From: JBBIQZ01 sp037442065
GTDB taxonomy: Bacteria > Patescibacteriota > CPR2_A > CG2-30-33-46
Length of the DNA: 34,454 nucleotides
Reading direction: 5' to 3'
Assembly: GCA_037442065.1 (NCBI GenBank)
Contig: JBBIQZ010000004.1
Location: 1-34,454 of the forward strand
In this document: in pieces, positions 23,444-30,045 of the stretch
Position numbering within the stretch: position 1 is the first letter of the stretch
Layout: every line of letters starts with the position of its first letter
Position numbers and translations under genes: made by a program
The notes under the pieces: model-generated
The model's database searches: none
What the model was told of the DNA's origin: nothing
Seen by the model: only the letters and a program-made list of their open reading frames with translations

Positions 23444-23597
23444 AATTTAGTATAAATTTATAAAATATAATGACCTTCATAAATTACCAAATTTCAAAGC
23501 TCAAATGCCAAATGAAATTCTAAATCTTATTCTTTAATTAAACATTAAGTCATTTGATATTGATTTGACATTTGGATTTTGATATTTGTAATTCATT
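23444..23597. repeat. AT-rich imperfect inverted-repeat spacer 2
   Basis: The left part (23468-23518: ATAATGACCTTC, TTACCAAATTTCAAA, CAAATGCCAAATGA) matches the reverse complement of the right part (23560-23599: TTTGACATTTGGATTTTG, TTTGTAATTCATTAT) with scattered mismatches. The right edge overlaps the DUF72 start codon. No gene is visible. Confidence 0.7.
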
Positions 23598-24314
23598 ATG
23601 ATCTATATCGGGACATCGGGGTACAATTATAAACACTGGGTAGACAATTTTTACCCAAAAGATTTATCGCAAAGAAAATGGCTTAAGTATTACTCTGGCT
23701 TTTTTAATACAGTGGAGCTAAATGTTACATTTTATCGGTTGCCTCAAGAAAAAGCTTTTTTATCGTGGTATAAAGAAACACCCAAAGATTTTAAATTTTG
23801 CTTAAAGGGGAGCCGGTTTATAACCCATGTTAAAAAATTAAAAGATGTTAACGAGCTGGTAAAAAACTTTATGAATCAAGCAAAACTTCTAAAAGAAAAG
23901 CTGGAGGTTGTTTTATGGCAGTTTCCGGAAAATTTTAAGTCAAACTTAGAACGGTTAGAGGTTTTTTTAAAAATTTTAAAAGCCTATAAAATCCGTTTTG
24001 CCTTTGAATTTAGAAACGAGAGCTGGTTTATTGATGAAGTATACGAGCTCTTAAAGAAATATAATTATAGCTTAGTAATAGCTGATTCTTCTCAATGGCC
24101 GTATGTTGAAAAAATAACTTCTAATTTCTTATATCTTCGCTTTCATGGAGGACAAGAGCTTTATGGCTCTAAATATTCCGAAAAAGAACTTGAAACTCAG
24201 GCTAAAAAGATTAAAGATTGGCAGAGAAAAGCCGATGTTTATGTTTATTTTAATAACGACTTTAGGGGTTTTGCTGTAGAGAATGCTTTAAAGTTAAAAG
24301 AGTTGACCAAATAA
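23598..24314 (+). CDS. DUF72 (YecE-like) TIM-barrel protein
   Basis: 238 residues with the unmistakable DUF72 opening IYIGTSGYNYKHWVDNFYP, then YSGFFNTVELNVTFYRLP, FCLKGSRFITHVKKL, LWQFPENF, AFEFRNESWF and the late LYLRFHGG and YVYFNNDFRGFAVENA. The fold is a TIM barrel with conserved acidic and aromatic residues; the reaction is not established. It sits alone between a repeat spacer and rplS, without a visible ribosome site. Confidence 0.92.
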   Translation: MIYIGTSGYNYKHWVDNFYPKDLSQRKWLKYYSGFFNTVELNVTFYRLPQEKAFLSWYKETPKDFKFCLKGSRFITHVKKLKDVNELVKNFMNQAKLLKEKLEVVLWQFPENFKSNLERLEVFLKILKAYKIRFAFEFRNESWFIDEVYELLKKYNYSLVIADSSQWPYVEKITSNFLYLRFHGGQELYGSKYSEKELETQAKKIKDWQRKADVYVYFNNDFRGFAVENALKLKELTK

Positions 24315-24362
24315 AGATTTTCTGCTAAGTTTTTTATATTGCAAGCAAATAAAGGTTAAATT

Positions 24363-24953
24363 ATGGTTATACAAATTTTAAAAACAAATAAAAAAGTTCC
24401 TGATGTAAGGCCGGGGGATATAGTTAGAGTTTTTTCGCTAATTAAAGAAGGAAAAAAGGAAAGAGAGCAGGCTTTTGAAGGAGTTGTTATAAAAAGAAGT
24501 AAGGGTCAAGAAAATGGCGCTTCTTTTACCGTTAGAAAAATAAGCCAAGGCATTGGAGTTGAGCGAAAGTTTTTAATATTTTCACCCCTTTTAACAAAAG
24601 TTCAGGTTAAAAAAAGAGCAAAAGTAAAAAGGGCCAATTTAGGATATCTAAGAAATGTAAGACAGATTGCCAAGAAACTTAAAGATAAAAAAATAGATCC
24701 TTTTGAAGAAGCTTTGGTAGTTAAAGTGAAAGAAGAAAAATCTCAATCCGACGGCGCTAAAACTATGCCGGATAAGGAAGAACCAAAAGTTTCTTCTGGC
24801 GAGGAAAAACCTTCTAAGGAAACTCAAAAAGAGTCAAAAACAGGGGATAAGGAAGAAAAAAGCCCTGACTATCAGCAGGCAGGCAAAAAGGAAGACACAA
24901 AAGCTGAAAAGCAACCGGAAGAAAAAGAAGGAAACGATAAAAAAGAAAAATAA
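24363..24953 (+). CDS. rplS: 50S ribosomal protein L19 with long charged C-terminal extension
   Basis: L19 lies at the 30S-50S interface. Residues 1-115 are the normal protein (DVRPGDIVRVFSLIKEGKKE, FEGVVIKRSKGQENGASFTVRKIS, GVERKFLIFSPLL, KVQVKKRAKVKRANLGYLR). Residues about 116-196 are a low-complexity tail of K, E, D, S and P with no fold expected; part of it (near 24873, CAGCAGGCAGGC) resembles the palindrome in repeat copy A. AAAGG is 7 bases before the ATG. rnhB begins 5 bases after the stop. Confidence 0.94.
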   Translation: MVIQILKTNKKVPDVRPGDIVRVFSLIKEGKKEREQAFEGVVIKRSKGQENGASFTVRKISQGIGVERKFLIFSPLLTKVQVKKRAKVKRANLGYLRNVRQIAKKLKDKKIDPFEEALVVKVKEEKSQSDGAKTMPDKEEPKVSSGEEKPSKETQKESKTGDKEEKSPDYQQAGKKEDTKAEKQPEEKEGNDKKEK

Positions 24954-24958
24954 TTATC

Positions 24959-25609
24959 GTGATTCCCAATTTTAAATACGAAGAAGAATTATACAAAAAG
25001 GGATATAAATTAATTTGTGGAATGGACGAAGTTGGGAGAGGGTCTTGGGCAGGCCCTTTAGTTTTAGGTGCGGTTATTTTAAGAAGAGATAAAAAACCTT
25101 ATAGAATAAGGGATTCTAAAGCCTTAAATGAAGCAAAAAGAGAAAAGATTTATCCTACCATTTTGAATTATTCCTTAGATTATTCCACCGGTGCGGTTTT
25201 AGCGAAAGAAATTGACAAATTGGGGTTAAGCAGGGCTTTAAAGCTGGCCGCAAAAAGAACTCTTAAAAATTTAAAAATTCAGCCAGACGTTGTTTTATTA
25301 GACGGCAAGTGGAATTTTATAGAAGAGGATATTAAAGTTAAAACAATAATAAAGGGTGATTCCAAGTCGATATCCATTGCCTCTGCTTCTATTGTTGCTA
25401 AAGTTACAAGAGACAGACTTCTGGCAATTATTCATCAAAGATACCCGGCATATAACTTTTTAAAAAATAAAGGCTATGGGACCAAGGAACATCAAAAAGC
25501 CATTAAAAAGCACGGGCTTTGCAAAGCGCATCGTAAATCTTATAGGATTTTAAAAAATGAAAAGCAAAATCGGCCAAGAGGGCGAAAATCAAGCAGCCAG
25601 ACTTCTTGA
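24959..25609 (+). CDS. rnhB: Ribonuclease HII
   Basis: Cuts RNA in RNA-DNA hybrids, including single embedded ribonucleotides. The start is GTG. The motif ICGMDEVGRGSWAGPLVLGAV carries the first Asp-Glu pair; LLDGKW the third acidic residue; SIASASIVAKVTRDRL the fourth. The family normally ends near HRKSYRIL; here about 18 more residues (KNEKQNRPRGRK and on) overlap the yraN gene by 53 bases in another frame. Confidence 0.95.
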   Translation: MIPNFKYEEELYKKGYKLICGMDEVGRGSWAGPLVLGAVILRRDKKPYRIRDSKALNEAKREKIYPTILNYSLDYSTGAVLAKEIDKLGLSRALKLAAKRTLKNLKIQPDVVLLDGKWNFIEEDIKVKTIIKGDSKSISIASASIVAKVTRDRLLAIIHQRYPAYNFLKNKGYGTKEHQKAIKKHGLCKAHRKSYRILKNEKQNRPRGRKSSSQTS

Positions 25610-25916
25610 AGAGCAAGGTTTTAAAGTCTTGGGGAGAAATTTTAGAACAAGATTTGGCGAAATAGATATAGTTGCCCACGATCAATTAAGCGACGAAATT
25701 GTTTTTGTAGAAGTTAAAACCAGATCAACCGACAAATTTGGTTTTCCCGAAGAGGCGGTAAATTATAAAAAACAGCAAAAAATAAAAAGGACAGCCCTAG
25801 CATATTTAAGTGAAAACAAAATTTATAAAAATTGGCGGATAGATGTGGTGTCTGTTTTGATGCAAGGAAACCAAGTAAGCGATATAAGGCTTATAAAAAA
25901 CATCACCCAATACTAA
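25557..25916 (+). CDS. yraN: UPF0102/YraN endonuclease-like protein
   Basis: 119 residues with the YraN signature GQEGENQAARLLEEQGFKVLGRNFRTRFGEIDIVA and FVEVKTRS. The E-x-D-x(n)-E-V-K arrangement is that of PD-(D/E)xK nucleases, but no substrate is established. The start at 25557 lies inside the end of rnhB (53-base overlap); the match begins right after this ATG, so the start is secure. rnhB-yraN is a common bacterial pair. A terminator-like hairpin lies at 25951-25969. Confidence 0.9.
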   Translation: MKSKIGQEGENQAARLLEEQGFKVLGRNFRTRFGEIDIVAHDQLSDEIVFVEVKTRSTDKFGFPEEAVNYKKQQKIKRTALAYLSENKIYKNWRIDVVSVLMQGNQVSDIRLIKNITQY

Positions 25917-25917
25917 T

Positions 25918-25946
25918 TTGACAAAAGCGTCTAAATTTAATATATT
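25918..25946 (+). promoter_or_regulatory. Sigma70-type promoter of secE-nusG-rplK-rplA
   Basis: TTGACA (25918-25923), 17-base spacer, TATATT (25941-25946). This is one of the two best promoters in the window. The predicted start (about 25951-25953) coincides with the 5' arm of the hairpin below. Confidence 0.75.
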
Positions 25947-25950
25947 AAAG

Positions 25951-25969
25951 AAAAGCCGAAAGGCTTTTT
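25951..25969 (+). terminator. GNRA-loop hairpin with T run between yraN and secE
   Basis: AAAAGCC (25951-25957), loop GAAA, GGCTTTT (25962-25968), then one more T. It most likely ends the rplS-rnhB-yraN transcript. Because the secE promoter fires at its left edge, the same hairpin could also cap the 5' end of the secE mRNA. Confidence 0.65.
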
Positions 25970-25993
25970 AAAATTGAGTAAAATTCCACAAAA

Positions 25994-26179
25994 ATGAAGA
26001 AATTTATCAATTATCTAAAAGGCGTTAGGGAAGAATTGGGGAAAGTAGTTTGGCCCACCAGGAAAGAAGCCTTTCGTTTAACGGTTGTTGTTATTATATT
26101 AGCAGGGCTTACGGGAGCTTTTGTGGGATTTTTGGATTATGTTTTTACTTCTTTTATAGAAAAAATCCTTATTAAATAA
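25994..26179 (+). CDS. secE: Preprotein translocase subunit SecE
   Basis: Essential clamp subunit of SecYEG. At 61 residues it is the minimal single-helix form: amphipathic KKFINYLKGVREELGKVVWPTRKEA, then one membrane helix (about 30-52). VWPTRKE is the family hallmark. It is followed by nusG, the universal bacterial order. Confidence 0.94.
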   Translation: MKKFINYLKGVREELGKVVWPTRKEAFRLTVVVIILAGLTGAFVGFLDYVFTSFIEKILIK

Positions 26180-26217
26180 ATTTCGCATTTTGCGAGTTAA
26201 TTAGCGAGGTTTAGCTT

Positions 26218-26763
26218 ATGGCAAGACAATTAGAAACAGGGGAACGAAGATGGTATGTTATTCATACAAATTCGGGTTACGAAGATAAAGTTTTAAAAGA
26301 TTTAAAGCAAAGAATTGAAGCCTACGATATGCAGGACAAAATTTTTAATGTGATGGTTCCCAAAGAAAAAAGAATAGAAATAAAAAATGGCAAAAGAAGA
26401 ACTGTAGAAAAAAGGGTCTTTCCAGGCTATGTTTTGGTAGAAATGGTAGTAACTGATGATTCTTGGTATGTGGTAAGAAATACCCCCAATGTTACCGGTT
26501 TTATCGGTTCTGGAACTATTCCAACCCCCATTTCCGAAGACGAGTTAAGAACTGTTCAAAAAAGAGTAAGCATCGAAGAACCTAAGTATAAAATTAATGT
26601 AAGAGCCGGCGATGCGGTTACCATAACCGACGGCCCGTTTAAAGATTTTGACGGCACGGTTTCGGAAATTGACGAAGAGAAAGGAAAAATAAAAGTTTTG
26701 GTTTCGATGTTTGGTAGAGAAACTCCAGTTGAGCTAGACTTCTTGCAAGTTAAAAAAATATAA
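26218..26763 (+). CDS. nusG: Transcription termination/antitermination factor NusG
   Basis: Binds RNA polymerase and couples it to the ribosome or Rho. At 181 residues it has the NGN domain (RRWYVIHTNSGYEDKVLKDL, RTVEKRVFPGYVLVEM, VRNTPNVTGFIGSG) and the C-terminal KOW domain (GDAVTITDGPFKDFDGTVSEID, LVSMFGRETPVELDFLQV). Order secE-nusG-rplK-rplA is the ancestral operon. A small hairpin (TCGCA/TGCGA near 26183) lies in the spacer before it. Confidence 0.97.
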   Translation: MARQLETGERRWYVIHTNSGYEDKVLKDLKQRIEAYDMQDKIFNVMVPKEKRIEIKNGKRRTVEKRVFPGYVLVEMVVTDDSWYVVRNTPNVTGFIGSGTIPTPISEDELRTVQKRVSIEEPKYKINVRAGDAVTITDGPFKDFDGTVSEIDEEKGKIKVLVSMFGRETPVELDFLQVKKI

Positions 26764-26793
26764 AAGCATAAGTAATAAATTATAAGGGTAAGT

Positions 26794-27219
26794 ATGGCAA
26801 AGAAAATTAAAACTAAAATTAAACTTCAAATAAGAGGCGGACAAGCAAATCCGGCGCCTCCAGTTGGGCCGGCTTTAGGCCAGCATGGCGTAAACATTGT
26901 AGAATTTACAAATCAATTTAACGATAAGACAAAAGACAAAATGGGTGAAGTTATCCCGGTTGTGATTACAGTTTACGAAGATAGGACATTTGATTTTATA
27001 TTAAAAACTCCGCCAGCCGCAGAACTTTTAAAAAAGGCAGCTGGGATTGAAAAAGGCTCGGGTGTGCCGCATAAAGATAAGGTTGGTAAAGTAACAAAAG
27101 AAGATATTAAAAAGATTGCCGAAACCAAACAGCAGGACCTTAATGCAAATACCATAGAGCAGGCAGAAAAGATAATTGCTGGAACCGCTCGCTCGATGGG
27201 TATAGACGTAGAAAAATAA
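26794..27219 (+). CDS. rplK: 50S ribosomal protein L11
   Basis: Part of the GTPase-associated centre with 23S helices 43-44. At 141 residues it has the canonical KIKLQIRGGQANPAPPVGPALGQHGVNIVEF start with the proline-rich linker, and the C-terminal RNA-binding domain including GTARSMGIDVE. TAAGGG precedes the ATG. It is separated from rplA by the L1 regulatory site. Confidence 0.97.
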   Translation: MAKKIKTKIKLQIRGGQANPAPPVGPALGQHGVNIVEFTNQFNDKTKDKMGEVIPVVITVYEDRTFDFILKTPPAAELLKKAAGIEKGSGVPHKDKVGKVTKEDIKKIAETKQQDLNANTIEQAEKIIAGTARSMGIDVEK

Positions 27220-27235
27220 TTACTAGAGTCATAAA

Positions 27236-27281
27236 GGTGGGAGGCTGAAATTTTAAGTAAGTCGTTTGTACCACAAAGGAG
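27236..27281 (+). promoter_or_regulatory. L1 autoregulatory RNA site between rplK and rplA
   Basis: The spacer reads GGTGGGAGGCTGAAA (27236-27250) and ends TTTGTACCAC (27265-27274), directly followed by the ribosome site AAAGGAG (27275-27281). GTGG pairs with CCAC to close a stem. The 5' part matches the bacterial 23S L1-stalk sequence GGUGGGAGGCUU and the 3' part its UACCAC closing strand, so the site imitates the rRNA target of L1. Binding of L1 here would cover the rplA ribosome site, the known feedback logic for this operon. Confidence 0.75.
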
Positions 27282-27285
27282 AAAA

Positions 27286-28284
27286 ATGGCAAAAAAAGAA
27301 AAGAAAGAAAAAACTTCCGAGAAAGAAGTACAAGATTCTTTAAAAGATCCTAAAGAAAAAGAAAAGAAAAAAGATGTAAAAAAAGAGAGTCATTCTTCGC
27401 TGAAAGCTTCCAACTCCGCCGAGGCTTCGCATGACAAGTCGAAGGATATTCGCTCCGGTGAGGAAAATATTCCGAAGCTTCGAAAAGAAGCGCCAAAAGA
27501 AAAAGCTAAAGACAAGGAGCCTCAAAAGGAATCCAAAGAATCAACCGAAGAAATAGAAGAGAAACCAAAGGTTCATAAACCGCAGAAACCACACATCAAA
27601 AAACGGGGCAAAAAATATAAAGAAGCCGCTAAGTTGATTGAAAAGGATAAACTTTATACACCCGAAGAAGCCATTGATTTGGCGCTTAAAACATCAATTA
27701 CAAAATTTGATTCTTCTCTAGAAGTTCATTTTCGTTTAAATATTAAGCCGGAACAGACAGAGCAAAACATAAGAACCGTTGCCGATTTACCCGAAGGAAC
27801 CGGCAAAAAAATTAAAGTTGCTGCAATTATTAGTTCTCAAAAAGAGAAAGAAACTAAAGATGCAGGAGCGGATGTAGTAGGAAGCGACGATTTAATATCA
27901 AAAATCGAAAAAGGTTTTTCGGATTTTGACATTGTTATTGCTACTCCCGATATGATGGGTAAAATAGGCCGCTTAGGAAAAATCTTAGGTACTAAAGGCT
28001 TAATGCCAAACCCCAAAACCGAAACAGTTACCGATAATCCAGGTCGCGTCGTTAAAATGTTAAAAAAAGGCAGAGTTGAGCTAAAGAATGATAAGTTTGG
28101 GATCGTTCATACCTCGTTTGGCAAAATTTCCTTGGGGAAGGAAAAACTTTTAGGCAATTTTAAAGCACTTGCAGAAACTCTTTTTAAAGCAAAACCAAGC
28201 CAGGTAAAAGGCCAATTTTTAAAAAGCGCTGCCATCTCGACAACTATGGGACCTTCTGTTAAGATAGACATAAATAAAATTTAA
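27286..28284 (+). CDS. rplA: 50S ribosomal protein L1 with long charged N-terminal extension
   Basis: L1 forms the mobile stalk that moves E-site tRNA and represses its own mRNA. The L1 fold occupies about residues 105-332 (YKEAAKLIEKDKLYTPEEAIDL, AAIISSQKEKE, KIGRLGKILGTKGLMPNPKT, GRVELKNDKFGIVHTSFGKIS, ISTTMGPSVKIDI). The first ~104 residues are K/E-rich and low complexity; residues about 39-68 are encoded by DNA resembling the structured repeats (27400-27486). AAAGGAG is 4 bases before the ATG. The extension is far longer than normal. Confidence 0.95.
   Translation: MAKKEKKEKTSEKEVQDSLKDPKEKEKKKDVKKESHSSLKASNSAEASHDKSKDIRSGEENIPKLRKEAPKEKAKDKEPQKESKESTEEIEEKPKVHKPQKPHIKKRGKKYKEAAKLIEKDKLYTPEEAIDLALKTSITKFDSSLEVHFRLNIKPEQTEQNIRTVADLPEGTGKKIKVAAIISSQKEKETKDAGADVVGSDDLISKIEKGFSDFDIVIATPDMMGKIGRLGKILGTKGLMPNPKTETVTDNPGRVVKMLKKGRVELKNDKFGIVHTSFGKISLGKEKLLGNFKALAETLFKAKPSQVKGQFLKSAAISTTMGPSVKIDINKI
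27400..27486. repeat. Palindrome-rich segment in the rplA extension, possible degenerate repeat
   Basis: TCGAAG (27439-27444) pairs with CTTCGA (27478-27483), enclosing GAGGAAAATATTCCGAAGC. That stretch resembles the AAGGAGATAATATTCCGAGG core of repeat copy B. A second inverted word, GAGGCTTCGCATG, lies at 27421-27433. Stem 1 of the family is not present. It is read in frame. Confidence 0.4.
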
Positions 28285-28298
28285 TTTAAAGGTTAAAG

Positions 28299-28664
28299 AT
28301 GAAAGTGGAAGTTAAAAGGATAGACAAAAGTCTTCCCTTACCATCTTACAATTCGAAGGATACGGTAAAACTAGGGTTAACCTCCAGAAAAGACATTATA
28401 ATCGAAGCCAGAGAAACGCATTCGGTCCCTTTAAATATTATAGTTGCCGTACCCAAAGGACACCTGTTTATAATTTCTCCCACAGATGAAATAACTCAAA
28501 AAGGTATAACTTTCTCGGGCGGAACATTAATTTTAGATTCTTCCGATAATAAAAAAGATGAATTAGCTTTAAGAGCTTTTAATTTTTCTGGTGAGAGAGC
28601 TATGATTTTAAAAGGTGAAGTTGTTGCTTATGGAGCATTCGTAAAAGCCGAAAAAGCTTCTTAG
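28299..28664 (+). CDS. dUTPase-fold protein with degenerate active-site motifs
   Basis: 121 residues beginning KVEVKRIDKSLPLPSYNSKD, like trimeric dUTPases, with the beta-strand pattern of that fold (IIEARETHSVPLNIIVAVPKG, LRAFNFSG, ILKGEVVAYGAFV). The catalytic motifs are not intact: motif 1 (AGxDL) reads KLGLTS, motif 2 (PRSS) reads ISPTDE, motif 3 lacks the GVIDxxY Asp-Tyr, and the C-terminal glycine-rich motif 5 is missing. It is therefore probably not a dUTP hydrolase. It follows rplA by 14 bases and ends at a terminator, so it is cotranscribed with ribosomal protein genes. Confidence 0.65.
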   Translation: MKVEVKRIDKSLPLPSYNSKDTVKLGLTSRKDIIIEARETHSVPLNIIVAVPKGHLFIISPTDEITQKGITFSGGTLILDSSDNKKDELALRAFNFSGERAMILKGEVVAYGAFVKAEKAS

Positions 28665-28683
28665 AATTAGAATATCGTTATTA

Positions 28684-28710
28684 AGTAATACCTAAGCGGT
28701 ATTATTTTTT
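28684..28710 (+). terminator. Intrinsic terminator of the secE-rplA operon
   Basis: AGTAATACC (28684-28692) pairs with GGTATTATT (28698-28706) with one G-U, then continues into a T run to 28710. Confidence 0.8.
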
Positions 28711-28716
28711 ATCTAA

Positions 28717-28905
28717 TTATTTTTCTACCGGGGCAGAAAGCGAATCCCAAGTTTCTTTATTTACAAACTTGGTTAATTTTGTGCCATCATCGTCAACTGC
28801 CCGAACCGCATAACGAGTTGCCCCTCTTGCTTGGTAAGAAGTTTTGGTGAGCTTATCATCGGGAACTTCTACTTTTTGCCTTTTTCTAACATTATAAAAC
28901 TGCAT
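28717..28905 (-). CDS. Small hypothetical protein
   Basis: 62 residues: MQFYNVRKRQKVEVPDDKL, then TRYAVRAVDDDGTKLTKFVNKETWDSL. It is predicted to be a small beta-rich soluble protein. Similar short proteins with YNVK-x-KVEVPD and RYAV-A-DDG-LTKF patterns are, from memory only, frequent in CPR genomes; no function is known to me. GAGGGG lies 8 bases before the ATG, and two hairpins precede it in the leader (28918-28957). Confidence 0.75.
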   Translation of the reverse strand: MQFYNVRKRQKVEVPDDKLTKTSYQARGATRYAVRAVDDDGTKLTKFVNKETWDSLSAPVEK

Positions 28906-28917
28906 ATTAATACCCCT

Positions 28918-28957
28918 CGCCTTTGGGCGATCCCGATAGAATTAGCAAACATCGGGA
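28918..28957 (-). promoter_or_regulatory. Tandem hairpins in the leader of the 62-residue gene
   Basis: Minus strand: TCCCGAT (28957-28951) pairs with ATCGGGA (28937-28931) around a 13-base loop. CGCC/GGCG (28918-28929) follows directly, ending next to the ribosome site. The structures are clear; a regulatory role is only an inference. Confidence 0.45.
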
Positions 28958-29020
28958 CTTCCTTTAATCTTTACCAGATTTTATCCTTGTATTAGCCTAA
29001 TTTATATATAAAAAATTACA

Positions 29021-29046
29021 AAAAGAGCCCGATTGAGCTTTTTTTT
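29021..29046 (-). terminator. Intrinsic terminator of the 46-residue membrane protein gene
   Basis: Minus strand: AGCTC, loop AATC, GGGCT (one G-U), extended outward by A/T pairs and followed by CTTTTT. It lies 15-40 bases after the stop at 29061. Confidence 0.65.
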
Positions 29047-29060
29047 AAAATAAATATTTT

Positions 29061-29201
29061 TTATTTACTTATCTGTTTCCACAAAGCAATAATCCCTAAA
29101 ACTAAAATAACGACAATCAAAATGTAGACTGTCCAGCCCAAAATGGGAACAAACCCCATATTGCCGCCGACCATTCGACCCATTACGTCGCTGTCCATCA
29201 T
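29061..29201 (-). CDS. Small single-span membrane protein
   Basis: 46 residues: a methionine- and glycine-rich N-terminus (MMDSDVMGRMVGGNMGF), then one strongly hydrophobic helix (about 18-41, ending LGIIALW) and a short KQISK tail. A very strong ribosome site GGAGGGAG precedes the ATG with 6-base spacing, and an intrinsic terminator follows, so it is a self-contained gene. No family is recognised. A partner for a membrane complex would be a guess. Confidence 0.75.
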   Translation of the reverse strand: MMDSDVMGRMVGGNMGFVPILGWTVYILIVVILVLGIIALWKQISK

Positions 29202-29309
29202 AGTTTTCTCCCTCCCTAATTGTTAAATTATATTATAATTAAAGCTTGAATTAAGAAAATAAGCAAGGTAAGATTAAATAAAAGCAAGGATAAAAATTAG
29301 AGGACTTAA

Positions 29310-29849
29310 ATGTTTTTAGGAGTTGATAAATTATTACAACTAGTTAAAGAAAAAAAGCTTGTTGAGGATTTGTGCGAAAGAGAGCTCACTAATCCGGAAG
29401 GTGTTGGTTTTGATTTACGTTTAGGCGAAGCTTTTATTATAAAAGGTGACGGTTTTTTGGGCGAAACTGAAAGGAAAACCTGCGATATTGAATCCGTTGC
29501 CAAATACGAGGAAGGTAAAAAGAACACCTTAGTTGTTAAGCCAAATGATTTTTATTTGATAAAAACCATTGAAAAAGTTAATCTGCCGGATAATATTGTT
29601 GGTTTTTTTAAGCCCCGTTCAACAATGCAAAGAATGGGTTTATATTTGCGCTCTTCCCAGGTTTCACCGGGTTATTCGGGCGAACTAACCTTTGCCATAA
29701 AAAATATGGGGCCTTGTAAAGTGACTATAGAAATGGGAGCAAGGGTAGTCCATGTATTATTTTCCCAAGTTTCCGGTCAAAGCAATTTATACCGAGGCCA
29801 GTGGCAAGGCGGACGAGTAACGACAGACGAAAAAGAAATACAGGTATAA
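29310..29849 (+). CDS. Dcd-like protein (dCTP deaminase/dUTPase family)
   Basis: 179 residues with the Dcd/dUTPase fold: GVGFDLRLG (motif 1), FFKPRSTMQRMGLYLRSSQV (motif 2 plus following strand), SPGYSGELTFAIKN (motif 3) and MGARVVHVLFSQV (motif 4). Dcd makes dUTP (or dUMP) from dCTP, feeding thyA, which is the next gene. By eye, however, the catalytic Glu of Dcd (LEFYN block) aligns with Ala in TFAIKN, and the Asp of IDPGW/GVID aligns with Ser in VSPGY. The fold call is firm; activity is uncertain. Confidence 0.78.
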   Translation: MFLGVDKLLQLVKEKKLVEDLCERELTNPEGVGFDLRLGEAFIIKGDGFLGETERKTCDIESVAKYEEGKKNTLVVKPNDFYLIKTIEKVNLPDNIVGFFKPRSTMQRMGLYLRSSQVSPGYSGELTFAIKNMGPCKVTIEMGARVVHVLFSQVSGQSNLYRGQWQGGRVTTDEKEIQV

Positions 29850-30000
29850 AAATTACTAATAAATAACTAATAACTAATTTCTAATTGACCTAATGAAATC
29901 CAAACGACCAATTACTAATGACTAAAATTTAGAATTTAGAAATTAGGATTCGATTAGAAATTAAAGCAATTAGATATTAGAAATTTAAACTTCACTAAAA
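29850..30000. repeat. AT-rich imperfect inverted-repeat spacer 3
   Basis: ACTAATAACTAATTTCTAAT and AAATCCAAACGACCAA (29866-29912) run against TTAGAAATTAGGATTCGATT and AGATATTAGAAATTT (29935-29990), giving a long imperfect hairpin. It shares its words with spacer 1. The bases to 30045 contain AAACTT/AAAGTTT inverted words and no gene. Confidence 0.7.
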
Positions 30001-30045
30001 AACGCTAAAGTTTAAATAAAATGGTTTATAAATAAAACGGAAAAT

